64,000 nucleotides of DNA. Source: an uncultured Coriobacteriaceae bacterium. Its GTDB lineage: Bacteria; Actinomycetota; Coriobacteriia; Coriobacteriales; Coriobacteriaceae. A program made the translations under genes and the position numbers. The notes under the pieces were generated by a model. The model was given only the letters and a program-made list of their open reading frames with translations. It searched no databases and was not told the origin of the DNA. Below, in pieces: positions 15,929 through 25,032 of this stretch. Positions within the stretch are counted from its first letter, which is position 1. Each line of letters begins with the position of its first letter. Location of the stretch: NCBI GenBank assembly GCA_944321435.1, contig CALULH010000003.1:62001-126000 (forward strand), read 5' to 3'.

Positions 15929-17944
15929 ATGCACGGAGAGACCATTCTGCTCATGACCTTCGTCCTCGCGCTCGTCGCCGCATTTGCCGGCGGTCTCGTG
16001 GCCCGAGCGTTCCGCCTGCCTCCCATCGTGGGCTACCTCTTCGGCGGGCTGGTGGTCAGCCCGTTCACCCCCGGCTTCATCGGCGATTCCGATGCCATGA
16101 GCCAGCTGTCCGAGGTCGGCGTCATGTTCATGATGTTCGGCACGGGCCTGCATTTCTCGCTCAAGGACCTGTCCGAGGTCAAGGGCATCGCCATACCCGG
16201 CGCCGTGCTGCAGATCCTGCTGGGCACGGCCGCGGGCTTTGGGCTCTCCCAGGCTTTCGGCTGGCCGCCTGAGGCGGGCGTCATGCTGGGCCTTTCCGTG
16301 TCCATTGCGTCCACGGTGGTCCTTATCCGCAACCTCACCGACGCGGGCCTGTACCAAAGCCAGGGCGGGCGCGTGGCAACTGGCTGGCTTATCGTGGAGG
16401 ACCTGGCGACCATCGTGATCCTGGTGGTGCTGCCCCTTGTCTTTGGCCCGGGGGAGATCTCCGGCCCCGAGCTGGCGCTCAGCTTGGCCGAGGCGCTGCT
16501 CAAGACCGTGGGCTTCGTGGCCATCATGCTGGTGCTGGGGTCGCGCTTTTTACCGTGGCTGCTCAACCGCATCGCCCGGTTCTGCCCGCGCGAGCTCTTC
16601 CAGCTGGCGGTGGTGGTTATCGCCCTGGGGACGGCCACGGCGGCGTCGGTGTTCTTCGAGGTGTCGGTGGCGCTGGGCGCGTTCTTGGCCGGCGTGGTGG
16701 TGAGCGGCTCCAAGCTCTCGCATCGCGTGGCGGCCGAGGCCATCCCGTTTCAAGACCTGTTCTCCATCATCTTCTTCGCGTCGGTGGGCATGATGGTGAA
16801 CCCCGCCACGCTCGCGCGCCACGTCCCCGAGCTGCTGGCGCTGGTGGCGCTCATCATGGCGGGCAAGTGGCTCATCAACATGGTGCTCGGCATGTTTTTG
16901 TCCGCCGGCCTCAAGACCACGCTCACCGTGGCGGCGGGCCTTTCGCAGATCGGCGAGTTCTCGTTCATCATCGGGCAGACCGGCATGGGGCTCGGGGTGC
17001 TCACGCAGGAGCAGTACACCATCATCCTGGGCGCGGCGGTGATCTCCATCGCGCTCAACAGCTTTGTGTTCAAGAGCGTGGCACCGCTCGAGGCCCTCAT
17101 GCATTCCCGCGCCGCCATCCGCAAGCTCTACGACCGCCATGTTCGGAGCATAGAGCCGCCGGCGGACGACCGGCTGCGCGACCACGTGGTCGTGGTGGGC
17201 TACGGGCACGCTGGGCGCTGCGTGACCGAGGTGCTGCAGCGCCTGGGCGTTCCGTGCCTGGTGATAGAGCGCGACCTTCCCACGGCCGAGGAGGCCGAGG
17301 CCAACGGCCTGGACGTTTTGGTGGGCGACGCGGCCAACTCCGAGATTCTCGGCCATGCGCACCTGGAGGCGGCGCGCGTGGTGGTTATCGCCATACGGCA
17401 GAGCAGCTCGGCCGAGAAGATCGCGCACGACGCGCACGCCCAGTCGCCTGCCGTGCGCGTGGTGGCGCGCGCCGATACCGACGACGCCGTTGAGGCGCTC
17501 GTGGCGGTGGGCGCCGACGACATCGTGCGGCCCGAGTTGGAGGGCGGCATCGAGCTCATGAGCCATACGCTGCTCGACCTGGGCTACCGGCCCAAGCAGA
17601 TCCATGCGTACGCCAACGACCTGCGCGCCAGCGGCTACGAGGCCCTGGCCGACGACGCGCGCGCAAAGCGCCGCCTGGCCCTTGAGAACATGCTGGCCTC
17701 TATGAACGAGCTGGATCTGAGCTGGGTTACGGTGGGCGAGAACAGCGCTGCCGCCCACCGCACGCTGGCGGACCTGGACCTGCGCGTGTCGACGGGGGTG
17801 AACGCGGTGTCGCTCAGGCGCGACGGCAACCTGGTGCTGTTCCTGAACGCCGAGACGCTCCTGCTCCCGGGCGACCAGGTGGGCCTGATGGGAACGGACG
17901 ACCAGCTGGATGCCGCGCGGGGGCTGTTTGACGGCGCGGCTTAA
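15929..17944 (+). CDS. Monovalent cation:proton antiporter with RCK domains (CPA2, KefB/YbaL-like)
   Basis: The 671-residue protein has an N-terminal membrane domain of about 12 helices (residues 1-395) with the CPA2 motifs RLPPIVGYLFGGLVV and FFEVSVALGAFLAGVVVS. A TrkA-N/RCK domain follows (about 410-530) with nucleotide motif VVVGYGHAGRCVTEVL. A TrkA-C domain ends the protein (about 590-671) with LLLPGDQVGLMGTDDQL. It should exchange K+ or Na+ for H+ under control of a nucleotide bound to the RCK domain. It starts at ATG 15929 after a GAAAGG site. The gene is monocistronic and complete. Confidence 0.9.
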   Translation: MHGETILLMTFVLALVAAFAGGLVARAFRLPPIVGYLFGGLVVSPFTPGFIGDSDAMSQLSEVGVMFMMFGTGLHFSLKDLSEVKGIAIPGAVLQILLGTAAGFGLSQAFGWPPEAGVMLGLSVSIASTVVLIRNLTDAGLYQSQGGRVATGWLIVEDLATIVILVVLPLVFGPGEISGPELALSLAEALLKTVGFVAIMLVLGSRFLPWLLNRIARFCPRELFQLAVVVIALGTATAASVFFEVSVALGAFLAGVVVSGSKLSHRVAAEAIPFQDLFSIIFFASVGMMVNPATLARHVPELLALVALIMAGKWLINMVLGMFLSAGLKTTLTVAAGLSQIGEFSFIIGQTGMGLGVLTQEQYTIILGAAVISIALNSFVFKSVAPLEALMHSRAAIRKLYDRHVRSIEPPADDRLRDHVVVVGYGHAGRCVTEVLQRLGVPCLVIERDLPTAEEAEANGLDVLVGDAANSEILGHAHLEAARVVVIAIRQSSSAEKIAHDAHAQSPAVRVVARADTDDAVEALVAVGADDIVRPELEGGIELMSHTLLDLGYRPKQIHAYANDLRASGYEALADDARAKRRLALENMLASMNELDLSWVTVGENSAAAHRTLADLDLRVSTGVNAVSLRRDGNLVLFLNAETLLLPGDQVGLMGTDDQLDAARGLFDGAA

Positions 17945-17978
17945 GGGTGCGGCGCGGCAAGGCTCCCGCGCCCGCCGG

Positions 17979-18488
17979 CTACTCCGCGCGCCCTGCCGCG
18001 GGGGCCCTGTGCGCCCTGGCGGCGCGGTCGCTTAGGGCGAGCGCCAGCGCGATCAGCGCCGCGATCCCCGTGCTTGCCACGACGGTGGCCGTGTCGCCCA
18101 GCGTGATGAAGGGGACGCCCACCATGAGGCCGATAAGGTAGGGGATGAGCCACAGCAGCCAGACCGCCGTGCTGAAGCGGTGGAACGTCTGCTCCTGGCT
18201 GCGGTTTTTGCGCAGGAGCGTGACCGTGGCCCAAGCGGCGTGGAAGAGCATGAGCACGATGGCCGCCGCGCCGGTGATGCCGTGGATGGGGCTCGTCGAT
18301 GAGGCGCCTGCCTGGGCCATGCCCGTCATGATGGTGGTGCCGGTTGTGTCGAACACGAGCCCGCACCAAAAGAGGGCGACGTGCTTTATGGAGAGGCGCG
18401 CGTCATGGCGCTCGGTGAAGACCCCGACGGTGTAGAGGACCAGCGCAAGCGTGATGGCGGCGCTGGCAAGTATAAGCTGGGACGGCAT
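17979..18488 (-). CDS. HsmA-family small membrane protein
   Basis: A 169-residue protein with about five membrane segments. It begins MPSQLILASAAITLALVLYT, then ERHDARLSIKHVALFWCGLV and FDTTGTTIMTGMAQ, a conserved combination seen in the HsmA (TIGR03987) family found next to TetR regulators in many Gram-positives. Function is unknown; a membrane redox or lipid role has been proposed only from context. It is divergent from the tetR gene with a double palindromic operator between them, so it is very likely the regulated target of that repressor. Confidence 0.75.
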   Translation of the reverse strand: MPSQLILASAAITLALVLYTVGVFTERHDARLSIKHVALFWCGLVFDTTGTTIMTGMAQAGASSTSPIHGITGAAAIVLMLFHAAWATVTLLRKNRSQEQTFHRFSTAVWLLWLIPYLIGLMVGVPFITLGDTATVVASTGIAALIALALALSDRAARAHRAPAAGRAE

Positions 18489-18512
18489 GATTGGATAGTC
18501 CTTTCCTCAGTA

Positions 18513-18550
18513 ATGAACACAGTTCATATGAACAATGTTCATGATAGAAT
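18513..18550. promoter_or_regulatory. Two abutting palindromic operators in the hsmA-tetR intergenic region
   Basis: ATGAACACAGTTCAT (18513-18527) and ATGAACAATGTTCAT (18528-18542) are adjacent 15-bp dyads sharing ATGAAC/GTTCAT arms. TAGAAT (18545-18550) with TTCATA (18523-18528), 16 bp apart, gives a possible rightward promoter covered by the dyads. This is the expected layout for TetR repression of both genes. Confidence 0.8.
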
Positions 18551-18732
18551 CGGAGGCAAGGGACTGCAAGAGTTTGAAGGGCACGCTGTGTTCGGCGCGC
18601 GATTGTCCCTGAACGCTCCACGGGGAGGTTCAGGGCGGCGCGACCGTTGCCGGGCGGTCTGCGGGCGGTTCGGCCACTGGCAAAACGAGGCTGCCGGCGA
18701 GGCGTTGCGCCGGCGCGAGAGGGAGGGCGAGC

Positions 18733-19371
18733 ATGGCAAGCAAGGCAAGCGTTTCGCGCGAGCAGATCGTGCGCGCGGCGTACGACCGCGCGCGGGCGGA
18801 GGGGCTGGCCTCGTTGAGCGTGCGCAGCGTGGCGAAGGACTGCGGCGTGGCGGTCGGCACGCTCTACAACTACTTCCCCGACAAGGCCGCGCTGGTGACC
18901 GAGGTTATCGAGCGGTTCTGGATCACGACTGCCTTCGCGGGGTCGGAGGGGGCCGGAGATCCGCGCGATGCCGGGCAGCCCCCGTGCTTCTCGTACCGCG
19001 AGGGCGAGAACCTCGTGGCGTTCTGCCGCCGCGCCTATGCCGAGCTCGCCGAAGCGCTCGCGGCATTCCGGAGCGGCTGGCTCGCCGAGGCCTCGGCGCT
19101 GGACGCCCGCACCCGCTCGCGGGGCCATAGGGCCGAGCAGGCCTGCTTTGGGCACATATGCCGCAACCTCGAGCGCGTGATACGTGAGGACCCGGGCATT
19201 GACCCCGCCGCGCTGGAGCGCCTGCCTGCCGAGGAGCTGGCGCGCTTTACCTGGAGCAGCATGTACGGCTCCCTGCGGGAGGAGCGCCCCGATTGCGAGG
19301 TGCTTCTCGCCCTGCTCGAGCGCGCGCTCTATCGCCGCGGCGACCCCGGCGCAGCTTGCCGGCAACGGTAA
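18733..19371 (+). CDS. TetR-family transcriptional regulator
   Basis: The 212-residue protein has the TetR helix-turn-helix at the N-terminus: SREQIVRAAYDRARAEGLASL, then VAKDCGVAVGTLYNYFPDKAAL, with the usual Tyr-Asn-Tyr-Phe recognition helix. The C-terminal ligand domain is Ala/Arg-rich and unlike known sensors. It lies divergently from the HsmA-like gene, and the double dyad between them is the probable binding site. The long leader (about 180 bp between operator and ATG) is unusual. Ligand unknown. Confidence 0.88.
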   Translation: MASKASVSREQIVRAAYDRARAEGLASLSVRSVAKDCGVAVGTLYNYFPDKAALVTEVIERFWITTAFAGSEGAGDPRDAGQPPCFSYREGENLVAFCRRAYAELAEALAAFRSGWLAEASALDARTRSRGHRAEQACFGHICRNLERVIREDPGIDPAALERLPAEELARFTWSSMYGSLREERPDCEVLLALLERALYRRGDPGAACRQR

Positions 19372-19483
19372 ACAGCTGGTAACAATGATTTTCTCGCCCG
19401 CCTGCGACGCCTGCGCGAGCGGATAATCGGTACACTTACGCATGCTGCGTGAACGCATATGCCCGCTCGTGGAGGAGTCCATT

Positions 19484-20512
19484 ATGTCCATGAACTTCAA
19501 GCGCTTGCTGCCCATCCCCAAGGACATCCGCGCCGAAATGCCGCTTTCAGCCGAGATGACCGCCAAGAAGCCCGCGTTCGACGCGCAGGTGGCTGCCATT
19601 CTCAAGGGCGAGGATCCGCGCCTGCTGCTGATCATCGGCCCGTGCTCGGCCGACCGCGAGGACTCGGTGCTCGAGTACTGCACGCGCCTGGCCAAGCTGC
19701 AGGAGCGCGTGGCCGACAAGATCCTCATCATCCCGCGCGTGTACACCAACAAGCCGCGCACCAAGGGCACCGGCTACAAGGGCTTGCTTCACAACCCCGA
19801 CCCCGAGGGCGCGCCCGATCTTCTGGAGGGCGTCAAGGCGATCCGCCGCATGCACCTGCGCGTGGTGGAGGAGACCGGCATGTTCACGGCCGACGAGATG
19901 CTGTACCCCACCAACTACCAGTACCTGATCGACGTGCTGGGCTACATTGCGGTGGGCGCGCGCTCCGTCGAGAACCAGGAGCACCGCCTGGTCGCCTCCG
20001 GCGTGCCCATGCCCGTGGGCATGAAGAACCCCACCGGCGGCTCCACCGACGTGATGCTCAACTCCATCTACGCCGCCCAGCAGCCGCAGACCTTCATCTT
20101 CCGCAACTGGGAGGTCGAGACCACGGGCAACCCGCTGGCGCACGCCGTGCTGCGCGGCTACATCGGCATGGACGGGCTCAACTACCCCAACTACCACTAC
20201 GAGTACCTGGAGCGCCTCACGGCCAAGTACACCGAGGCGGACTTCCAGTTCCCGGCGGCCATCATCGACTGCAACCACGACAACTCCGGCAAGCGCCCCT
20301 TTGAGCAGGTGCGCATCTGCAAGGAGGTGCTGGATTCCATGCGCCGCAGCGAGCCCATCAAGAAGCTCGTGCGCGGCTTCATGGTCGAGAGCTACCTGGA
20401 GGACGGCAACCAGCCGGTCGACGGCGGCGTGTACGGCAAGTCCATCACCGACCCGTGCCTGGGCTGGGAGGAGACGGCGCGCCTGGCCCTCGACCTGGCC
20501 GAGCGCGCGTAA
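19484..20512 (+). CDS. aroG: 3-deoxy-7-phosphoheptulonate (DAHP) synthase
   Basis: A 342-residue type I DAHP synthase of the AroFGH class. Motifs seen: LLIIGPCSADREDSVLEY, YTNKPRTKGTGYKGL, VGARSVENQEHRL, GMKNPTGGSTDVM, IIDCNHDNSGKRP and VYGKSITDPCLGWE. It condenses phosphoenolpyruvate and erythrose-4-phosphate, the first step of aromatic amino acid synthesis. ATG 19484 is set by GGAGGAG at 19471-19477. No leader attenuator is seen. The last 526 bp (19980-20505) are repeated exactly at 27676-28201, about 7.7 kb downstream. This copy is complete and should be active. Confidence 0.95.
   Translation: MSMNFKRLLPIPKDIRAEMPLSAEMTAKKPAFDAQVAAILKGEDPRLLLIIGPCSADREDSVLEYCTRLAKLQERVADKILIIPRVYTNKPRTKGTGYKGLLHNPDPEGAPDLLEGVKAIRRMHLRVVEETGMFTADEMLYPTNYQYLIDVLGYIAVGARSVENQEHRLVASGVPMPVGMKNPTGGSTDVMLNSIYAAQQPQTFIFRNWEVETTGNPLAHAVLRGYIGMDGLNYPNYHYEYLERLTAKYTEADFQFPAAIIDCNHDNSGKRPFEQVRICKEVLDSMRRSEPIKKLVRGFMVESYLEDGNQPVDGGVYGKSITDPCLGWEETARLALDLAERA
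19980..20505 (+). repeat. 526-bp direct repeat, copy 1 (3' half of aroG)
   Basis: Read base by base against 27676-28201, no mismatch was found. The two copies are in the same orientation and offset by 7,696 bp. Sequence identity stops abruptly at both ends. The repeat could drive loop-out of the 7.7-kb segment between them. Confidence 0.9.
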
Positions 20513-20827
20513 CGCAACGCGTACGACATAGCGTTGTGCAGCGTGTTGCGCCTTGCGTGAGGTGCGCTCGCCTTAGGAGGGAATCTCCGCTTTGCGTGAC
20601 GCCTGATGTACATCTCGGACATCTCGGCGCCACGCATGGTTTTATGTCCTGCGACTTAAAAGCCTTGTATCGGGATGCCGTGTAGCTGACATCCCCCAGC
20701 GCGATGGATCGACGGCCCAGTATGCGCCGCAAAAAGGCGAGGGGCGCTGAGCTCCGCTGTCCTTCGACCCCAGATCGTCGGGACGTCCCGTTTCGCGATT
20801 ACGTGGCGATTTTTTTGGCAAACCCGA

Positions 20828-20880
20828 TGAGGTCCGCCCACCGTACCAGGAGTTTCTCCTGGTACGGTGGGCGGACCTCA
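20828..20880. other. Perfect 25-bp hairpin with 3-nt loop in a gene-free stretch
   Basis: Arm 20828-20852 begins TGAGGTCCGCCCACC and pairs without a mismatch with 20856-20880; the loop is TTT. No T-run follows. It lies in the 716 bp between aroG and the VWA gene, which otherwise hold only a short palindrome (CGGGACGTCCCG near 20777) and no supported gene. It is much longer than a normal terminator stem. Confidence 0.85.
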
Positions 20881-21228
20881 CCCGTCGGACCCGAAGAATC
20901 ATCGAGGAATCGCTGAAACGGACATGAAGGCAATCTAAGGCCGAAGAGTTCTGCGGGCAAAAGAGGCGCGCCTGCTTCGGAGGAGTGTCGAAGCCTTTCG
21001 TGCTGTCAGTTTTCGCGGGTGTTCTTGCTGTTCGCAGTTTCGATAATTATATGGGGCTGCTGCAATGGGGCTGTTGTAGCAGCAAGTTCGCCGAAAGCTG
21101 GGCGCGTCGTTTTCCGTGACGCAGTTGCACCTCCGTTGGCCTAGGGCAACTTACGCTGCCCTTACATGGCTTTGCTAGAATGCGAGGACTGTTCTCCTGG
21201 CAGCTTGTCGTGAAGGGGAGGAGCCCCC

Positions 21229-23115
21229 ATGAAGGAGATGCACGTCGGTCTTTCCGCTCTGTTGAACCGCTGTAGTGCGTTTGCGCACCTGCGTCTTCGT
21301 TCCGTACCCGAACGCCGCCATCATTCAGATCGTAACAGAGCCCTTCGTGTTTGCACGCATCCTCATGGCAATGCGCATCGTTCGCGCCAGGCTGCGCCGC
21401 GGGACTTCTCGCGCCGCGCCGCGCTTGCCGGGACAACGTTGCTGCTGTGCGGAGTCCTTGCCTTTACTGCCGGTTGCTCAAGTTCGGGCAGCGGCGCAAG
21501 CACCCCCAGCGCCGACAGCGGCCCATCATCAGCCATCGCAGACAACTCCAACGTGCAAACCTTCACCCCTGCAAGCGGCAGCGCGGACGTCACCCTCAAA
21601 CTTGCCTCTGGTTCCGAGAACAAGGAGGCTGCAGAGGCAATCCAGCATGCGGTCGACACCTCCCACGTTGCCGTTGAGCTGCACTACATGGGCTCGCTCG
21701 ACATCATGCACCTGTTGCAGAATGGCGGAGAGGACTATGACGCCGTGTGGCCTGCCTCGTCCATGTGGATCAGCATGGGCGACACCAGCCACATCGTGAA
21801 AGACGCACAGTCCACCTCGACCACGCCTGTGGTGTTCGGCATCGCACAGTCCAAAGCGCAGGAGCTTGGCTGGGCGGATACCTCGGGCGTTACCTCGTCG
21901 CCCACAACCGCTGAGATCTTGCAGGCCGTGAAGGACGGCAAGCTTACCTTCGCCATGACCTCCGCCACGCAATCAAACAGCGGGGCCAGCGCTTACCTGG
22001 CGTTTCTCACCGCGCTCAAAGGTACTGACGGCCCGCTTTCCGCCGCCGACCTTGGTACCAGCCAGCTTACCGACCAAGTAGCTCAGCTGCTTGCGGGCGT
22101 TGACCGCTCCAGCGGCTCGTCCGACTGGCTCAAGGAGATGGTGGTGGCAGATCCCGATGCGCACTCGGCCATGGTCAACTACGAGTCCCTCGTGTCGCAG
22201 GCCAACCGCGAGCTTGAGGACAAAGGCCACGAGCCGCTTATGGTGATCTACCCGGCAGACGGCATCGCCATATCCGACAGCCCCTTGGGTTACGTTGATC
22301 GCGGCCAGGACAACTCTGTTGAGCAAGCGTTCGCAGACTTTCAGCAAGCGTTGGGCGACAAGGACGCAGCGCTTGCGCTCGAGCGCGTGGGGCGCCGCAC
22401 CGGTTTGGGCGGCAAGGTGGTGAACGCCGACGACTCCCAGGTGCAGCAGGCCTTCTCGCCCGCATGGGGCATCGTGGACGACGCGAGCGTTCTGCGCTCC
22501 ATTCCCCTGCCCGCCGCCGACGTGATAACCCAGGCGCTCATCATGTACCAAACGTCGCTCAAGAAGCCCTCGTACACCGTGTGGGTGGTCGACTACTCCG
22601 GCTCCATGTACGGCGAGGGCAAAGACGGCGTGGTCAACGGCCTTGAGCAGGCGCTCGACCCCTCGCTCGCCGCGGAGTCGATGATCCAACCCACCGAAGA
22701 CGACGTCAACGTGCTCATTCCCTTCTCCACTGACGCGGATCAACCGGTGGAGGCTACGGGGTCCGATACGGGCGGGCTGCTCAACGCGGCGCGCGCCCGC
22801 GAGGCCACAGGCGGCACCGACATCTACGCGGGGCTCGAGGAAGCGCTGCGCTACGTGCGCGAGGCCCAGGCGGACGGCGGCTACACCGTAGCCATCGCGC
22901 TGATGACCGATGGGCAGTCGGACACGTGGAACCGCGACGCATTCTTCGACGATTACCGCAACGCCGGCCTTGACGTGCCGATTTTCTCCATCATGTTCGG
23001 CGACGCCGACCCCTCGCAGCTCGATGAGCTCTCAGAGCTTTCCAACGGCCGCACGTTCGACGGGCGCACCGGTGACCTGGCGGCGGTGTTCCGCCAGGTC
23101 AAGGGCTACAACTAG
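21229..23115 (+). CDS. Lipoprotein with solute-binding and von Willebrand factor A domains
   Basis: A 628-residue exported protein. After a long hydrophilic leader, residues about 58-83 form a signal peptide with twin arginines (DFSRRAALAGTTLLLCG) ending in a lipobox FTAGC. A Ser/Gly linker precedes a periplasmic-binding-like domain (about 110-410, VTLKLASGSENKEAAEAIQ, DYDAVWPASSMWIS). A VWA domain follows (about 430-628) with a complete MIDAS: DYSGSMYG, a Thr in GGTDIYAGLEEAL, and Asp in LMTDGQSD. It probably binds a ligand or partner at the cell surface. TAGAAT at 21176 and GGGGAGGAG at 21215 support transcription and ATG 21229. First gene of the XpaC/TelA cluster. No permease or ATPase is nearby. 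Confidence 0.85.
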   Translation: MKEMHVGLSALLNRCSAFAHLRLRSVPERRHHSDRNRALRVCTHPHGNAHRSRQAAPRDFSRRAALAGTTLLLCGVLAFTAGCSSSGSGASTPSADSGPSSAIADNSNVQTFTPASGSADVTLKLASGSENKEAAEAIQHAVDTSHVAVELHYMGSLDIMHLLQNGGEDYDAVWPASSMWISMGDTSHIVKDAQSTSTTPVVFGIAQSKAQELGWADTSGVTSSPTTAEILQAVKDGKLTFAMTSATQSNSGASAYLAFLTALKGTDGPLSAADLGTSQLTDQVAQLLAGVDRSSGSSDWLKEMVVADPDAHSAMVNYESLVSQANRELEDKGHEPLMVIYPADGIAISDSPLGYVDRGQDNSVEQAFADFQQALGDKDAALALERVGRRTGLGGKVVNADDSQVQQAFSPAWGIVDDASVLRSIPLPAADVITQALIMYQTSLKKPSYTVWVVDYSGSMYGEGKDGVVNGLEQALDPSLAAESMIQPTEDDVNVLIPFSTDADQPVEATGSDTGGLLNAARAREATGGTDIYAGLEEALRYVREAQADGGYTVAIALMTDGQSDTWNRDAFFDDYRNAGLDVPIFSIMFGDADPSQLDELSELSNGRTFDGRTGDLAAVFRQVKGYN

Positions 23116-23129
23116 CAGGGCGGGCGCTG

Positions 23130-23840
23130 ATGGGGTACGTGCTGGGAGCCGTGGTTGGCGTTGCGTGCGGCGTTGCGTGCATAGTTGCCGTGGGCGGTGC
23201 GGCAGGCGTTGCCGCGGGCCTTGTGGTGGCAGCGCTGCTGTACGTGGGGATTGGCACGCTGCTCAAGCCCGAGCGGCGGCTGGGCGGCGTGGCGGCCAGC
23301 ATGCTGCCCAACGGCGAGGCGGCCGCCGACCGCGTGGCGGCGGCCCGCGCCTTGCAGGCAGAGCTCGAGAAGCGCCGCAGCCAGGTGCGCGACGCCGAGG
23401 TGCTGCGCCAGGTGGACGAGCTTCTGCACGACATCGGCGCGCTTATCGCCTGCGTGGAGGAGCAACCGGGAACGTACCGGCGGCTCGCGCACTTTCTCAG
23501 CACGTATGCCGAGCAGTGCACGCGCATGCTCGACGGGTACCTTTCGGTTGAGAAGCTCGGCACAAGGAAGATGAGGGCGGACGCGCGCGAAGACGCGCTT
23601 GAGGCCTTGGGCGCCTTGCAAGGCGCGGCGCAAGGCGAGCTTGCGCGGGCAACGGGCGCAAAGGCCGCGGAACTTGAGGCAAGCTCCGAGGCCATCAAGC
23701 GGTTGATGGAGATGGACGGGTACGTACCCGACGCGCGCGATGCGGAGCCAAAAGAAGCGAGAGCGGCGGCGCCCTCTGCGGAGGCGGAGGGCTCGCCCGC
23801 GCCGTTTGGCGGCGTTGGGGATACGGAGGAAGGCAGATGA
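23130..23840 (+). CDS. xpaC: XpaC-family protein
   Basis: The 236-residue protein starts with two hydrophobic segments (MGYVLGAVVGVACGVACIVA and LVVAALLYVGIGTLL) and continues as a long helical, charged domain with likely coiled-coil stretches (AARALQAELEKRRSQVRDAE). This matches XpaC, originally named from 5-bromo-4-chloroindolyl phosphate hydrolysis, although no phosphatase motif is visible. XpaC and TelA (YaaN) are neighbours in Bacillus and other bacteria, as here. Its stop codon overlaps the next ATG (ATGA). The C-terminus is low-complexity Ala/Glu. Biochemical role unknown; a membrane-linked helper of TelA is inferred from context. Confidence 0.75.
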   Translation: MGYVLGAVVGVACGVACIVAVGGAAGVAAGLVVAALLYVGIGTLLKPERRLGGVAASMLPNGEAAADRVAAARALQAELEKRRSQVRDAEVLRQVDELLHDIGALIACVEEQPGTYRRLAHFLSTYAEQCTRMLDGYLSVEKLGTRKMRADAREDALEALGALQGAAQGELARATGAKAAELEASSEAIKRLMEMDGYVPDARDAEPKEARAAAPSAEAEGSPAPFGGVGDTEEGR

Positions 23841-24928
23841 AGCTTCCCAAAGGGAAAATCATAGGGCTGGCGTGCGTGCTCGCCGCAGTGCTCGTGGTGG
23901 GCGGCGTGATGCTGTGGCGCCAAGCTCAGCCCGAGCCCACGGAGCCGGCGGCTCCCACGCAGGTAACCGGGTATCTAGGCGGCGAGAAGATCTCGCTGTT
24001 CGACGACGAGGAGTTCAAGAGCCTCGCCGCCGACGCGGGGCTGGACATCTCCTACCGCAAAGCCGGCTCGCTCGCCATGATGGAGACGCCCACCGACGGC
24101 ATGGACTACCTGTTCCCCAGCTCGCAGGCGGCGGTGGAGTACGGCCACGAGCAGGGCGTTACCACGGAAAGCGAGCAGATCGTGCTGAACTCGCCCATTG
24201 TGGTGTACACCTACCGCGACGTTGCCGACGCGCTGGTGGGTTCGGGCATCATGGCCAAGGAAGGCGACGTGTACACGCTTGACGTGGCGGCCGCCGTGAA
24301 CGCCATGCTGGCAGACAAAACCTGGGCGGACGTGGGATACGCGGACGGTTACGGGCAGTTCCGCATCGACAGCACCGACCCTGCGGAGTCGAACTCGGGC
24401 AACGAATGGGCCGCGCTTGTGGCCAACGCGCTTGCCGGAGGCCAGCCCGCAACGGTGGACACCGTGAACCGCGACGCCGACGCCATTCGCAAGATCTTCT
24501 CCAAGTCGGGCTGGATGGAGACAAGCTCCGAGGACTCGTTCAGCCAGTTCCTCACGCTGGGCGAGGGGTCCAAGCCCATGATGGTGGGCTACGAGAGCCA
24601 GGTGCTCGACCTTGCAGTGAACGAGCCCGACCTGTACCAGCAGGTGGCCGACAACCTGGTGATCGCCTACACCACGCCCACCGTGTGGTCGACGCACGTG
24701 CTCATGGCGCTCGACGAGCGCGGCGACCAGCTGCGCGACTTCCTCATGAGCGACGCCGTGCAAAAGCTCGCGTGGGAGAAGCACGGTTTTCGCGGCGCCT
24801 CGCAGCTGGGCACCGACAGCGCCACCCGCTTTGGCGTGACGGGCGTGGCGGAGCGCGTGCCCGCCGCCGTTGAGCTGCCCAACGCCGCGGCCATGCAGCA
24901 GCTCATAAGCGTGGTGAGCGGCTTGTAG
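23837..24928 (+). CDS. Membrane-anchored solute-binding-like protein
   Basis: A 363-residue protein with one N-terminal membrane segment (KIIGLACVLAAVLVVGGVML) but no lipobox Cys, so it is likely a signal anchor. The rest resembles extracellular solute-binding proteins: YLGGEKISLFDDEEFKSLAA, a hinge segment IVLNSPIVVYTYRDVADALV, and a late HVLMALDERGDQLRDFLMSD. It is similar in style to the binding domain of the first gene in the cluster, suggesting a paralogous pair that may see the same ligand. Coupled to xpaC by an ATGA overlap. No transporter subunits accompany it. Confidence 0.75.
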   Translation: MKLPKGKIIGLACVLAAVLVVGGVMLWRQAQPEPTEPAAPTQVTGYLGGEKISLFDDEEFKSLAADAGLDISYRKAGSLAMMETPTDGMDYLFPSSQAAVEYGHEQGVTTESEQIVLNSPIVVYTYRDVADALVGSGIMAKEGDVYTLDVAAAVNAMLADKTWADVGYADGYGQFRIDSTDPAESNSGNEWAALVANALAGGQPATVDTVNRDADAIRKIFSKSGWMETSSEDSFSQFLTLGEGSKPMMVGYESQVLDLAVNEPDLYQQVADNLVIAYTTPTVWSTHVLMALDERGDQLRDFLMSDAVQKLAWEKHGFRGASQLGTDSATRFGVTGVAERVPAAVELPNAAAMQQLISVVSGL

Positions 24929-25032
24929 GCACCGCGCGGCGCTTGCAGCGCCGACGCGCGCTTATCCACCGTGCGCTCCTGTGCGATTTCAGGTGTTTTC
25001 CAGGAGTTCCACCCCTTTGAAAGGAGCCCGCT

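Noticed and set aside
18513..18542. LexA box
   Set aside because: The GAAC and GTTC halves are three bases apart, not four, and the site is an adjacent double dyad suited to TetR.
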